Below are positions 8,384 to 17,972 of a stretch of 64,000 nt of DNA, piece by piece. Under the pieces are notes generated by a model. The model ran no database searches and was not told the DNA's origin. It saw only the letters and a list, made by a program, of their open reading frames with translations. The DNA comes from Rasiella rasia. GTDB lineage: Bacteria > Bacteroidota > Bacteroidia > Flavobacteriales > Flavobacteriaceae. The stretch lies in the NCBI RefSeq assembly GCF_011044175.1, contig NZ_CP049057.1:2495501-2559500 (forward strand), read 5' to 3'. How positions within the stretch are numbered: the stretch's first letter is position 1; every line of letters starts with the position of its first letter. The translations under genes were made by a program, and so were the position numbers.

Positions 8384-9604
8384 GTGAGCTTTTTAGAATA
8401 CCAATATTTGAAAAAACACACAACATTATCTGAACGCTTACAACGGCTTAAATGCTGTGTTGTACTGGCTACGTACAACAACGAGAATACCCTTGCCGCC
8501 GTACTAGACGGAGTCTTGGTATACACAAATACTATTATCTTAGTTAACGATGGGTCTATAGATAGTACTCCGGAAATTTTAACTAATTACCCACAGCTTA
8601 TTGTAATAAACCTTCCGAAGAATAAGGGAAAGGGAAATGCATTAAAAATTGGATTTAATAAAGCCCTTGAATTAGGATTTGAACGCGCTATAACGTTAGA
8701 TACTGACGGACAGCATTTTCCAGAAGATTTACCAAAATTTGTTCAGGCTCTTGAGGCCTCAGATGATAAAAATCTCTTCCTCATTGGCGATAGAAACATG
8801 AACGAAGCAGATGTCTTAGCGCGCAGTGCAAAAGGGAATCGGGTGTCTGGATTCTGGGTTCGTTTTGTTACAGGTTTAGATTTAAACGATACGCAATCGG
8901 GTTTTCGGTTATATCCTTTAAAGGCACTTAAGCAAATACGTTTTTTAAAATGGACTAAAAAATTTGAGTTTGAAACGGAAGTAATTGTTAGAGCTCATTG
9001 GCGAGGTATTAAGGTAGTAAACTTGCCTATAAATGTTTTATACCCTGAAAATAGAGTTTCGCACTTTAGACCTTTTATGGATATTGCGCGCATCGTAGTT
9101 CTTATTATAGGGTTCATAGTAATAAAAGGGGTGTATATAATTCCTCGAGATTTCTACAGAAGGTTAAAAAAAAAAGGATTTAGAAAATTCTTTATTGAAG
9201 ACTTTTTAGGTAGTAATGATAGTCCGAAAAAGAAAGCTCTTTCTATTGCTTTGGGTGTGTTCGTTGGGTTGTCACCACTTTGGGGCTTTCACACTGTGAT
9301 AGTTATTTTTTTAGCAATTTTCTTTAAATTAAATAAAGTCATTGCATTTACATTTAGCAATGTAAGCTTTCCGCCATTTATACCTTTTGTGTTGTGGGCT
9401 AGTCTCCTTACGGGGAATTTTTTACTCAGTGAAACAACGTCTTCGAGCATAACTGAACTTACAGATTTTAACGCAATTAGACACTTAGAGAGTTATTTGC
9501 TAGGAAGTATTGTGCTTTCTATTAGCGCAGCGACTATTTTTGGATTGTTGGGATATGTTATTTTAATATTGTTTCAACGTAAAAACAGAGCCGTAAGTGT
9601 TTAA
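8384..9604 (+). CDS. Family 2 glycosyltransferase fused to a DUF2062 membrane domain
   Basis: The 406-residue protein starts with a GT-A domain of the dolichyl-phosphate-mannose-synthase type: VVLATYNNENT near 26-36, VNDGSIDST near 54-62 and DTDGQH at 106-111, where the aspartates bind metal and nucleotide sugar. The C-terminal third (about 255-395) has several membrane helices with GVFVGLSPLWGFHT, characteristic of DUF2062. It probably transfers a sugar to a lipid or pigment acceptor on the cytoplasmic face. APE clusters contain a comparable glycosyltransferase (ApeJ-type). The start is GTG at 8384; its end overlaps the next gene by 8 bases. Confidence 0.82.
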   Translation: MSFLEYQYLKKHTTLSERLQRLKCCVVLATYNNENTLAAVLDGVLVYTNTIILVNDGSIDSTPEILTNYPQLIVINLPKNKGKGNALKIGFNKALELGFERAITLDTDGQHFPEDLPKFVQALEASDDKNLFLIGDRNMNEADVLARSAKGNRVSGFWVRFVTGLDLNDTQSGFRLYPLKALKQIRFLKWTKKFEFETEVIVRAHWRGIKVVNLPINVLYPENRVSHFRPFMDIARIVVLIIGFIVIKGVYIIPRDFYRRLKKKGFRKFFIEDFLGSNDSPKKKALSIALGVFVGLSPLWGFHTVIVIFLAIFFKLNKVIAFTFSNVSFPPFIPFVLWASLLTGNFLLSETTSSSITELTDFNAIRHLESYLLGSIVLSISAATIFGLLGYVILILFQRKNRAVSV

Positions 9605-12038
9605 TTTTTTTCTAAAAACGTACCACTACTTTCGCCGTCACAGAATGCTATTTTGGTCTGGGATGATCTTAGTATTTACAGTGTTAGGGTTTTTAGCAAG
9701 CCGGATTACCTTCGAAGAAGACATTGCTAAATTAATACCGAAAACGTCGCAGAATGAAATGTTGCAGAAGGTATTAAACACCGCTAACTTTTCAGATAAA
9801 ATTATTGTGCATATCAAAAAAACCGATCAAGGAACGATCGAGGATATGACCCAATTGGCAACAGCCATAACAGATAGCCTACAAACCAATTTTAAGAGCT
9901 CTGTGAAAGAAATTCAGGGTGTTGTAAACGAAGATGATGCTCTTGAAATTATAGATTTTGTTTACCAAAATTTACCTCTCTTTTTAGCTGAAAGTGACTA
10001 TGCATTACTGCAGCAAAAGATGAACGAAGATAGCATACAGGCCATTACTAAAGCTAATTTTGAAACCTTGGTTTCTCCTACGGGTATGCTGGCCAAAACA
10101 ACGATTGCTCGAGATCCGTTAGCTATTACTTTTCAAGGAATGAACCAACTCAAGGCATTGAATGCCTCAGATAATTTTGTGCTTAAAAATGGTTTTCTAG
10201 TGAGTAAAGATGAGCAAGATCTTTTACTTTTTGTAACACCGGTACATAGTACTTCTGAAACGGCAGCAAATGAAATTTTTGTAGCGCGATTAGAATCGTT
10301 ACGTCAACAATTAAATGCAGTATACGGTACAAATGCTACTGCTACTATTTACGGAGGAGTACTTATTGCAGTGGCAAATGCCCAACAAATAAAAAAAGAC
10401 ATTCAATACACCGTTGGAATATCGGTACTTGTATTGCTTTTAGTTTTTGTGTTATTCTATAAGCGGGTCTTAATTCCGTTAATTTTATTTGTACCTACCG
10501 TATTTGGAGCACTACTTTCTGTGGCGCTACTAACGTTTCTGAGAGGAGAAATTTCTGCAATTTCGCTCGGGATTGGCTCAGTTTTACTTGGAGTAACCTT
10601 AGATTATTCTTTACATATTTTAACTCATATTAAAAACGGCGAAACAAAACAGCAAGTATATAAGTCGGTTACTAAACCGATGATAATGAGTAGCCTCAGT
10701 ACGGCATTCGCTTTTTTGTGTCTGCTTTTTATAGATTCTCAAGCCTTACAAGATTTAGGTCTATTTGCTGCGGTTAGTGTGTTAGGCGCTGCTTTTTTTG
10801 CTTTGGTTTTTATTCCTCAGGTTTATGTGCCACCTAAAATTGATAGCAGTAAAAGGAATCTAATAGACCGTATTGCGAGATACTCTTTTCAAAGCAATAA
10901 GTTTACAATTGCATTACTAGTATTGGTTGTAGTTGCCAGTGTCTTTACTTACAATAATGTTGTCTTTAACAAAGACCTCACAGCGCTAAACTATGTGCCT
11001 AAACAACTTAAAGATGCAGAACTTCAACTAGACGGTGTAATGAACACAAAGTCTAAGTCGTTATACGTAGTAACTTATGGCGACAAACTAGAAACAGCGC
11101 TTCAAGCTAATGAGAACGCTTTCAAAAAGCTTACTCGATTAAAAGAAGACAAGAAGCTGCTGAGTTTTAATTCTGTAGCTGGATTGGTTTCTTCTGAAAA
11201 GAATCAATTCTCAAAAATTGAACGCTGGAATACATTCTGGCAAGAGGGAAAAATAGATTCTGTAACTAATTTATTGAAGCGAAGTGGCGCCGAGTATGGA
11301 TTTAAGTCTACATCGTTTGCACAGTTTTACGAAACCCTTTCGGCAAATTTTCAGCCAATTACATTAGTAGATTATACAGATGTACCTTCACTTTCTGTAA
11401 CCGATTTTATAACTGAAACAAAAGATTTTTCTACCGTCACTACCTTGGTTAAAGTTTCCGAAGAAAACTCTGAACTACTAACCAATACGTTTCAAGATGT
11501 AAAAAACACGCTAGTGGTAGATCGTTTGGCGATGAACGAAACCCTGTTAGGGAATTTGAAAAACCAATTTAATCAGCTTGTCTTATATAGTTTTCTAGCG
11601 GTATTTGTGCTATTGCTTTTATTTTATAAAAATTTCAAAGTTGTGCTGGTAACCGTTATTCCAATTGTACTTACTTGGTGTATTACTATTGGTGTTATGG
11701 GCATGCTTGGCATTACCTTTAATGTGTTTAATGTTATTATATCTACGTTTATATTTGGGCTTGGAGTAGACTATAGTATTTTTGTTACAAACGGCTTGCT
11801 ACAAAGTAAAAATGGGCAACAGCATACGTTGCATTTGCACAAAACAGCTGTTTTATTGTCGGTGCTAACCACAATTTTAGGCGTGGGAGTTCTTGTTTTT
11901 GCCAAACATCCAGCGTTGCATTCTATTGCTTGGGTTGCTATTATTGGAATTTTCACAGCAATGTGCGTTTCGTTTACTATTCAACCATTGTTGTATCAAT
12001 TTCTTATTTTTAAGAAGGAAAGAAAAACAGAATTGTGA
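9597..12038 (+). CDS. MMPL/RND-family exporter (ApeM-like)
   Basis: An 813-residue membrane protein with the RND layout in duplicate: one N-terminal helix, a large periplasmic loop (about 35-260), five helices near 265-410, then the same pattern again with helices near 660-805. The GIGSVLLGVTLDYSLHIL and FGLGVDYSIFVTNG segments are the paired TM4-type motifs. It is expected to move the lipid-linked polyene or flexirubin from the inner membrane to the periplasmic carrier encoded two genes upstream. The start is GTG, overlapping the glycosyltransferase stop; the end overlaps the next GTG. Confidence 0.85.
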   Translation: MFNFFLKTYHYFRRHRMLFWSGMILVFTVLGFLASRITFEEDIAKLIPKTSQNEMLQKVLNTANFSDKIIVHIKKTDQGTIEDMTQLATAITDSLQTNFKSSVKEIQGVVNEDDALEIIDFVYQNLPLFLAESDYALLQQKMNEDSIQAITKANFETLVSPTGMLAKTTIARDPLAITFQGMNQLKALNASDNFVLKNGFLVSKDEQDLLLFVTPVHSTSETAANEIFVARLESLRQQLNAVYGTNATATIYGGVLIAVANAQQIKKDIQYTVGISVLVLLLVFVLFYKRVLIPLILFVPTVFGALLSVALLTFLRGEISAISLGIGSVLLGVTLDYSLHILTHIKNGETKQQVYKSVTKPMIMSSLSTAFAFLCLLFIDSQALQDLGLFAAVSVLGAAFFALVFIPQVYVPPKIDSSKRNLIDRIARYSFQSNKFTIALLVLVVVASVFTYNNVVFNKDLTALNYVPKQLKDAELQLDGVMNTKSKSLYVVTYGDKLETALQANENAFKKLTRLKEDKKLLSFNSVAGLVSSEKNQFSKIERWNTFWQEGKIDSVTNLLKRSGAEYGFKSTSFAQFYETLSANFQPITLVDYTDVPSLSVTDFITETKDFSTVTTLVKVSEENSELLTNTFQDVKNTLVVDRLAMNETLLGNLKNQFNQLVLYSFLAVFVLLLLFYKNFKVVLVTVIPIVLTWCITIGVMGMLGITFNVFNVIISTFIFGLGVDYSIFVTNGLLQSKNGQQHTLHLHKTAVLLSVLTTILGVGVLVFAKHPALHSIAWVAIIGIFTAMCVSFTIQPLLYQFLIFKKERKTEL

Positions 12039-12904
12039 GCAAAATAAAAAGCATACCCGTTACTGTTCTTAACAGTATAAGCAAAGAAGAATTTGTAAAA
12101 GAGTACTACAAAAAACAGCGCCCTGTGCTCATAAAAAATCTTACTAAAGATTGGGGCGCGTATAAAAAATGGAATCTAGATTACATTCAGAATTTGGCGG
12201 GTGAGCAAGAGGTGCCGTTGTATAATAATGTTCCTACAAAGGGATATAAAAAATCTGTTGTGCCAGCCAAAACAATGAAGCTGCGAGATTACATTGACGT
12301 ATTAAAAAAGGGTCCTACAGATTTACGTATGTTTTTTTACAATGTGCTTCAAAAAATGCCCCAGCTCACCAAAGATTTTGACTATCCCGATATCGGATTG
12401 CCTTTTTTCAAGAAACTTCCAGTTATGTTTTTTGGAGGAAAGGGGAGTAAAGTACTCGCCCACTACGATATGGATTTGGCAGACTTGCTGCACGTACATT
12501 TTCACGGTACAAAAAAGGTGACACTCTTTCATCCAGACCAGACGAAATATTTATACAAAGTACCATACACTGTGCATAACTTGGAATCTATAGACATGGA
12601 TAACCCAGATTTTGATACCTACCCAGCCTTGCGCGATGTTACAGGAATTTCTGTTACCATGACCCACGGCGATGCCCTTTATATGCCAAGTGGTTACTGG
12701 CACTATATTACTTATGAAGATGCTGGCTTTTCAATTACCTTACGGGCATTTCCTAGACGTATAAAACCATTAGCTGAGCTCTTCGGAAACTTGCTGTTTA
12801 TGAGAAATTTTGAAAATATCATGCGCAGAATTCGAGGAGAAAAGTGGACCGATTACAAAGAAAGAAAGGTGCTTCGAGACATTAATAAGAATTATGAGAA
12901 GTAA
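12035..12904 (+). CDS. JmjC/cupin-8-like Fe(II) oxygenase family protein
   Basis: This 289-residue protein begins with the cupin-8 signature RPVLIKNLTKDWGAYKKW near residue 29. It shows an iron-binding facial triad candidate: His143 and Asp145 in AHYDMD, and His223 in PSGYWHYI. The segment HGTKKVTLFHPDQ near 157 resembles the 2-oxoglutarate-binding core strand of FIH/JmjC enzymes. It may hydroxylate the pigment or a protein; nothing shows the substrate. A cupin-like gene recurs in flavobacterial pigment clusters, so it probably belongs to the pathway. GTG start overlapping the exporter stop. Confidence 0.78.
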   Translation: MSKIKSIPVTVLNSISKEEFVKEYYKKQRPVLIKNLTKDWGAYKKWNLDYIQNLAGEQEVPLYNNVPTKGYKKSVVPAKTMKLRDYIDVLKKGPTDLRMFFYNVLQKMPQLTKDFDYPDIGLPFFKKLPVMFFGGKGSKVLAHYDMDLADLLHVHFHGTKKVTLFHPDQTKYLYKVPYTVHNLESIDMDNPDFDTYPALRDVTGISVTMTHGDALYMPSGYWHYITYEDAGFSITLRAFPRRIKPLAELFGNLLFMRNFENIMRRIRGEKWTDYKERKVLRDINKNYEK

Positions 12905-14615
12905 GTTGTTGCTACGTATATGTTGTGCGAAATTTTCTTGGTTTAGCAGGAAAAATTTGCAACAAGCGGTATGTGCAATTCTCGTAGCTGGAATGTTCGT
13001 TTCATGTGGTGTAAAGAAATCACTAAACAACCTTCCAAACATCTCCAAATATGCTTCCCAAACAGCAGAAAAGATAAAGGTAAACGATAGTACTTTTGTA
13101 CAAGGCAACAATTTTTTACTGAAGAATGGCCATGGTCTGTGGGAGTTGTACGTAGAAGGCAACCCCTTGCAACGAGGTTTGGCAAACGGAAATCTTACGC
13201 AGTCACTTTATTACAAGCAGGAAAAAGTATTCTTAGATAAGGTAAACAGCCTAGTACCTTCTGAAGGCCAACAAAAATTCTTAACTAAGTTCTTAAAATG
13301 GTACAACAGAAAAATGTACCTCCATATACCAGAGGAGTACAAAGCCGAAATCTACGGAGTGTCGCAATTTGCTTCTAACCAATTTAATACTCTTGCTACG
13401 CCCTATTTACGCTCGCTGTATTTGCACGGCGCACATGATATTGGGCATGCCTTACAAGACTTGATGTTGGTGGGTTGTACTAGTTTTGCAGCTTGGGACG
13501 ACAAAACAGAAGACGGAAAGCTACTTATTGCAAGAAATTTCGACTTTTATGCGGGTGATGCCTTTGCTGAAGATAAGATTATTGCGTTTGTGAGTCCGGA
13601 ACAGGGCCATAAATTTATGAGTGTAACATGGGGAGGTTTTATAGGAGTGGTTTCTGGCATGAACAATCAAGGGCTCACAGTAACCATAAACGCAGGAAAA
13701 TCTAAAATTCCGTTGGTGGCTAAGACTCCAATATCGCTGGTTACTAGAGAAATTTTACAATATGCCTCCACCATAGATGAGGCCGTTGCCATTGCTAAAA
13801 AACGTGAAGTTTTTGTTAGCGAATCTATTCTAGTGGGCAGTGCTAATGATGGAAAAGCTGTTTTAATAGAGGTTTCACCAACAAATTTTGGTGTATTTGA
13901 AGTTAGCAATAGCTCAGCATTAGTTTGTGCTAATCATTTTCAGAGTGATGCCTATAAAAATGATAGGCGCAACAAGAAGACAATAGCAGAGAGTCATACT
14001 TCGTACCGGTTTCATAGAATGTCTCAACTTTTGGGTGCTGCAGAAAAGGTAAATCCGTTAGAGGCCGTAGAAATCTTAAGGAACCGAGAAGGTATAGATA
14101 ATACACCTATTGGGTATGGTAACGAAAAGGCACTCAACCAGCTGCTAGCTCATCACGGTATTGTTTTTCAACCAGAAGACTTAAAAGTATGGGTTTCTTC
14201 AAATCCGTACCAAATGGGCGCTTTTATTTGTTACGATTTAAATACTGTTTTTGCTGAAAGAGAACAGGTGCCACGGCAGACCATTTCCGAAGAGAACAAC
14301 AAAATCGCTGCATCTCCATTTCTAAAAACAGATGCCTATAAGAATTACGAATCCTATCGCAGGTTGGAGCATAACATTGAGGCCGAAATTGAAGCTGATA
14401 ACTTCGGAAAATCACTTAATGTTGAAAATTTAGTACGTTTAAATCCGAACTATTGGAAAGCTTATTATTTGGTAGGGCGTTATTATTACGAAACAAAAAA
14501 GTATGAAAAAGCAGCAGAAAACCTGTCGCAAGCGCTTCAAAAAGAAATACCTTCGTTAGCTGAAGTTACGTTGGTGCAAAAATATGCACGTCGGGCAAAA
14601 CGGAAATTAAAATGA
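12894..14615 (+). CDS. C45/acyltransferase-type Ntn-hydrolase lipoprotein with C-terminal TPR
   Basis: I place the start at ATG 12894 (MRSKLL), giving 573 residues; the longer frame reaches back into the oxygenase gene and lacks support. The N terminus has a lipoprotein signal ending in the lipobox FVSC (Cys38). The core carries VGCTSFAAW with Cys195 as candidate autoproteolytic N-terminal nucleophile, followed by GKLLIARNFDFY and GGFIGVVSGMNNQGL, which fit the C45 and choloylglycine-hydrolase-like Ntn fold. The last 60 residues form a TPR-like pair of helices (NYWKAYYLVGRYYYETKKYEKAAENL region). A role in acyl transfer or amide/ester formation at the outer membrane during pigment maturation is inferred. 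Confidence 0.75.
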   Translation: MRSKLLLRICCAKFSWFSRKNLQQAVCAILVAGMFVSCGVKKSLNNLPNISKYASQTAEKIKVNDSTFVQGNNFLLKNGHGLWELYVEGNPLQRGLANGNLTQSLYYKQEKVFLDKVNSLVPSEGQQKFLTKFLKWYNRKMYLHIPEEYKAEIYGVSQFASNQFNTLATPYLRSLYLHGAHDIGHALQDLMLVGCTSFAAWDDKTEDGKLLIARNFDFYAGDAFAEDKIIAFVSPEQGHKFMSVTWGGFIGVVSGMNNQGLTVTINAGKSKIPLVAKTPISLVTREILQYASTIDEAVAIAKKREVFVSESILVGSANDGKAVLIEVSPTNFGVFEVSNSSALVCANHFQSDAYKNDRRNKKTIAESHTSYRFHRMSQLLGAAEKVNPLEAVEILRNREGIDNTPIGYGNEKALNQLLAHHGIVFQPEDLKVWVSSNPYQMGAFICYDLNTVFAEREQVPRQTISEENNKIAASPFLKTDAYKNYESYRRLEHNIEAEIEADNFGKSLNVENLVRLNPNYWKAYYLVGRYYYETKKYEKAAENLSQALQKEIPSLAEVTLVQKYARRAKRKLK

Positions 14616-15901
14616 TGAAACTAGGTATCGCAACAAAATCTGAAGAAGAAATTAAAGCCTTTCAAGAGCATCAATTGAAAGAAACGTTGGCGTATGTGAT
14701 GGCTAATTCTGCGTTTTATAAAAGAGCGTATGCACAGGCAAATGTTAAAGTTTCAGACATTCAAACGCTAGAAGACCTGCAGCATCTTCCAGTGACCACA
14801 AAAGACGACTTACAGCAATACAATGACGATTTTTTCTGTGTTTCTGAAACCGAAATTATAGATTATGTTACTACCTCAGGCACCATGGGAAATCCGGTAC
14901 TTGTTGGTCTAACAGATGCCGATTTAAATAGGCTTGCTTATAATGAGGCATTGGCGCTTAGTTGCTCGGGCATCACAAAACAGGATACGGTTCAATTAAT
15001 GACTACTATAGATCGACGATTTATGGCAGGGTTGGCCTATTTTATGGGGCTTCGAAAGCTTGGTGCGTCGGTAATTCGAGTAGGATCTGGAGTGCCAGAA
15101 TTACAATGGGATAGCATCTTAAAATTTAGTCCCACCTATCTTATATGTGTGCCTTCTTTTCTTCTAAAAATGATTGCTTATGCTAACACCAATGGTATCA
15201 CCATTTCTGAAACTTCTGTAAAAGCCGCCATTTGTATTGGAGAGCCAATTCGCGATGCAGATTTTAAATTAAACGCGTTAGGTAAAAAAATTGTGTCTGC
15301 ATGGGATATAGATTTGTTTACAACCTATGCATCTACAGAAATGCAAACAGCGTTTAACGAATGTCACAATCATAACGGCGGACATTTAAATCCTGAGTTA
15401 CTTATTGCTGAAATTTTAGATGAACACAACCAGCCTGTATCTAATGAGGCCGTAGGAGAGTTAGTTATTACTACATTAGGCGTAGAGGGAATGCCGTTAG
15501 TTCGCTTTAAAACCGGCGATTTGGTGCAAAAGCATGTAGATTTATGCGATTGTGGAAGAAATACACCAAGATTGGGTCCAGTGATTGGCAGAAAGCAGCA
15601 AATGATAAAATATAAAGGAACTACCATATACCCGCCGGCAATGTATAATGTGTTGCAGGATTTCGATCAGATACAAAGTTTTATCATAGAGATTTTTAAA
15701 AATGATGTTGGAACCGATGAAATTGTGCTTAAAGTCGTTTCAGACGATATTTCAGAAACATTTAAAGAGCGTATAAAAGATCATTTTAGAGCCAAATTAC
15801 GTGTTAGTCCAGTCATACAATTTAGTACAGAAGAACTTTTAAGTTCGTTAAAGTTTCCGAAGATGAGCAGAAAACCAGTGCTCCTTATTGACCGTAGGTA
15901 G
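14612..15901 (+). CDS. AMP-forming acyl/aryl ligase (phenylacetate-CoA ligase-like)
   Basis: A 429-residue adenylate-forming enzyme. TTSGTMGNP near residue 87 is the phosphate-binding loop; TYASTEMQT near 236 is the adenine-side motif; FKTGDLV near 305 holds the ribose-binding aspartate; and LCDCGRNTPR follows, as in PaaK-type ligases. It would activate an aromatic or fatty carboxylic acid for loading onto CoA or ACP, for example the aryl starter of the polyene. It overlaps the hydrolase gene (ATGATGA), and is the last gene of the pigment operon; about 95 bases separate it from the next gene. Confidence 0.82.
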   Translation: MMKLGIATKSEEEIKAFQEHQLKETLAYVMANSAFYKRAYAQANVKVSDIQTLEDLQHLPVTTKDDLQQYNDDFFCVSETEIIDYVTTSGTMGNPVLVGLTDADLNRLAYNEALALSCSGITKQDTVQLMTTIDRRFMAGLAYFMGLRKLGASVIRVGSGVPELQWDSILKFSPTYLICVPSFLLKMIAYANTNGITISETSVKAAICIGEPIRDADFKLNALGKKIVSAWDIDLFTTYASTEMQTAFNECHNHNGGHLNPELLIAEILDEHNQPVSNEAVGELVITTLGVEGMPLVRFKTGDLVQKHVDLCDCGRNTPRLGPVIGRKQQMIKYKGTTIYPPAMYNVLQDFDQIQSFIIEIFKNDVGTDEIVLKVVSDDISETFKERIKDHFRAKLRVSPVIQFSTEELLSSLKFPKMSRKPVLLIDRR

Positions 15902-15935
15902 TTGGTATACAGAGTATTCTTACAGATAAATGCAC

Positions 15936-15943
15936 TAAATTTG
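15936..15943 (+). promoter_or_regulatory. Putative -7 box for the gene at 15997
   Basis: TAAATTTG matches the Bacteroidota -7 consensus TAnnTTTG and lies about 50 bases before the ATG. No clear -33 TTG is seen at the usual distance, so this is tentative. Confidence 0.3.
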
Positions 15944-15996
15944 GAGTTTTTGTAGTACTTTTAGATGTACTCCCCTTCACTTTCTAATGCGTTACT

Positions 15997-16506
15997 ATGG
16001 ATTTTAAATGGTATGAACTGTTAATCCCGATTGTCACTGGAATCTTGGGATATTTACTTCGACTGTTTTTTGATAAACGGAAGGAACTTTACAGCGAGGC
16101 AACAAAGGAGCGAAGAAAACTTTACCTAACGTTTCTTGAACTTACAATGGATTTGTTTCAGCTAACTGCAAATCAGGCGAAATTAGAACAGTCTGAGTTT
16201 CAAACAAAATTTGCGACTATTAACGAGAAAATGTTCGCGTTTTACACAACGTATATGTTGTATGCTACGCCAGATGTAATTACTGCGCTTTCAAATTTTA
16301 AGCAGTTTCAGTATCAATACATCGGGAGAGAACACGAAACAGATTTAAAAGCTCAATATGAGATGCTAGGTGCGGTTATAAAGGAAATGCGCGAAGATTT
16401 AGGACTGTCAAACAAAGATCTAGGCAAAAGTGGTGAAAAAGTGTTTAGAACTATGCTTACTAACTATAATACCATTATGACAATGAATGCTACCGATTTA
16501 AAATAG
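15997..16506 (+). CDS. Hypothetical protein with one N-terminal membrane helix
   Basis: I do not recognise this 169-residue protein. Residues 7-25 form one hydrophobic helix (ELLIPIVTGILGYLLRLFF), followed at once by a basic, charged helical region rich in Lys, Arg and Glu (RKELYSEATKERRKLY) and further amphipathic helices. The likely topology is a short periplasmic N terminus, a membrane anchor and a cytoplasmic helical domain. It follows the pigment operon with its own candidate promoter. Its 3' end overlaps the end of a convergent lipoprotein gene by 17 bases, so neither can have a separate terminator there. Confidence 0.7.
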   Translation: MDFKWYELLIPIVTGILGYLLRLFFDKRKELYSEATKERRKLYLTFLELTMDLFQLTANQAKLEQSEFQTKFATINEKMFAFYTTYMLYATPDVITALSNFKQFQYQYIGREHETDLKAQYEMLGAVIKEMREDLGLSNKDLGKSGEKVFRTMLTNYNTIMTMNATDLK

Positions 16507-17143
16507 GGACGCTTTCTTGTAACAATCGCCAAGTGTATCCTAAGGAGCTGGTTTCGTCTAAATCGAACACAGAATAATAACGTTTCATTTTGTTAGTATC
16601 GTTAGCATCTACCATTATAGGATTTAGGCTTCCAGGATTATTATCCTGATGTATGGAAAACCCGTTGACCACTAATTTCCACTGATTGTTTCGTAGTACG
16701 TATAAATAGTATTTTGTAAAAACGGGGTCTTTTAGCTTGCTTTTTACCAACAACAAGTCTCGATCAAATTCGTCGAAGCGCAATGTTTCTAATGTAGCGC
16801 CGTAGCTTTCGTTAAGTACAATAGCGGGTACATCTGGTTTTTCAAATTTAATAGTAGTGCGTCCGCGTCTGCGATCTACTTTATCTACAACTGCATAAAA
16901 TGGAACTTGATCTGCCCTAAAATTGGCAGTTACCGCTCCTTTGGGCAACTTAGGCTCTATAATAACGGGTAATTCGTCTTTAGGGATATTTACTACAGTG
17001 GTAGTATCTTCGACCGTTGGGGTGGGGCCAATAACATTTTTCGATTTATCTGCTGGGGCTACGCATCCAAAAAGGAGCGTAAGGGAAACTGAGATGGCAA
17101 CTTGCATGAATACGTTGGGTTTGTTGCCTTTTATAACGCGCAT
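16490..17143 (-). CDS. Hypothetical lipoprotein
   Basis: This 217-residue protein has a basic N terminus, a hydrophobic stretch and the lipobox LFGC (Cys near residue 27), so it should be a lipoprotein. After a Thr/Pro-rich linker it contains FRADQVPFYAVVDKVDRRRG near residue 75 and a hydrophilic domain ending in SLGYTWRLLQE. No known enzyme motif is visible. It lies 7 bases behind the universal stress gene on the same strand, so the two are probably co-transcribed. Function unknown. Confidence 0.7.
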   Translation of the reverse strand: MRVIKGNKPNVFMQVAISVSLTLLFGCVAPADKSKNVIGPTPTVEDTTTVVNIPKDELPVIIEPKLPKGAVTANFRADQVPFYAVVDKVDRRRGRTTIKFEKPDVPAIVLNESYGATLETLRFDEFDRDLLLVKSKLKDPVFTKYYLYVLRNNQWKLVVNGFSIHQDNNPGSLNPIMVDANDTNKMKRYYSVFDLDETSSLGYTWRLLQESVPILNR

Positions 17144-17150
17144 ATGTAAA

Positions 17151-17972
17151 TTAAATTTTAAAAGTGATTACTGGCATATTTGCGTGATTTACTAAATCTT
17201 CACTTACACTTCCGTTAAAAAAATGTGATAATCCTTTTCTGCCATGTGTGCTCATTCCAATAAGTTGCGCGTCTATCTTGCGAGCAAAGCCTAAAATACC
17301 CTTTTCAACACTCGTATCGTTATACACATTGGTGGTATAGTTTTCTGCTTGCATACCACTTAGAAAGCGAGTCATAATAGCGTCTGCTTCTTCGCTTGTT
17401 TTGAAGTCTGCAGGGGTGTTTACAAAGAGCAAGTGCATTTTAGCCCCCATTGCTTTGGCAAATTGTTGCGCACTCTTGAAGGGCTTTTTACATTCTTCGC
17501 TGAAATCGGTTGCGAAAACAAAGTTGTTAATGTCGAATGTGGTGTGCTCATTTTTAATCACCAAAACCGGAATGTGTGATGTGCGAACAACCTTTTCGGC
17601 ATTACTACCAATAAACATCTCTTTAAAACCACTTGTACCATGAGAACCCATTACAATGAGGTCTATTTTTTTTTCAGTAACGGCCAATTGTACATCGTTG
17701 TAAATTTCGTCATGCCCAATAGCCTGATGTATTGGTACTCCAGATAAATACTCGCGTTTTAAAAGTTTCTCGAAATTTTGTTCTGCCAGCTTGATAAAAT
17801 AGAGTGATTCTGGCATCGCCCCACTATTACCAGAATTTGCTAAATGAGATGGTAAGTCTAGCGAGTGTTCTAGATAGATTTCGGCCTTGTTTTTTCTTGC
17901 AATTTGAGCCGCAACCTTTAAGGCGTTTTCTGCTTGAGGCGAAAAGTCGGTGGGAACGAGAATACGTTTCAT
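17151..17972 (-). CDS. Tandem universal stress protein (UspA-type, two domains)
   Basis: The 273 residues make up two Usp domains. The first starts MKRILVPTDFSPQAENAL and ends with VMGSHGTSGFKEMFIGSNAEKVV, which carries the G-x2-G-x9-G-S/T nucleotide-binding pattern. The second starts NNFVFATDFSEECKK and ends with MSTHGRKGLSHFFNGSVSEDLV. Proteins of this kind bind ATP and act in stress survival in the cytoplasm. The gene faces away from rimP and shares a 169-base intergenic region with it. Confidence 0.9.
   Translation of the reverse strand: MKRILVPTDFSPQAENALKVAAQIARKNKAEIYLEHSLDLPSHLANSGNSGAMPESLYFIKLAEQNFEKLLKREYLSGVPIHQAIGHDEIYNDVQLAVTEKKIDLIVMGSHGTSGFKEMFIGSNAEKVVRTSHIPVLVIKNEHTTFDINNFVFATDFSEECKKPFKSAQQFAKAMGAKMHLLFVNTPADFKTSEEADAIMTRFLSGMQAENYTTNVYNDTSVEKGILGFARKIDAQLIGMSTHGRKGLSHFFNGSVSEDLVNHANMPVITFKI

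Noticed and set aside
12810-12893. Longer N terminus for the Ntn-hydrolase gene
   Set aside because: It lies inside the oxygenase gene in another frame and puts charged sequence before a good lipoprotein signal; ATG 12894 fits better.
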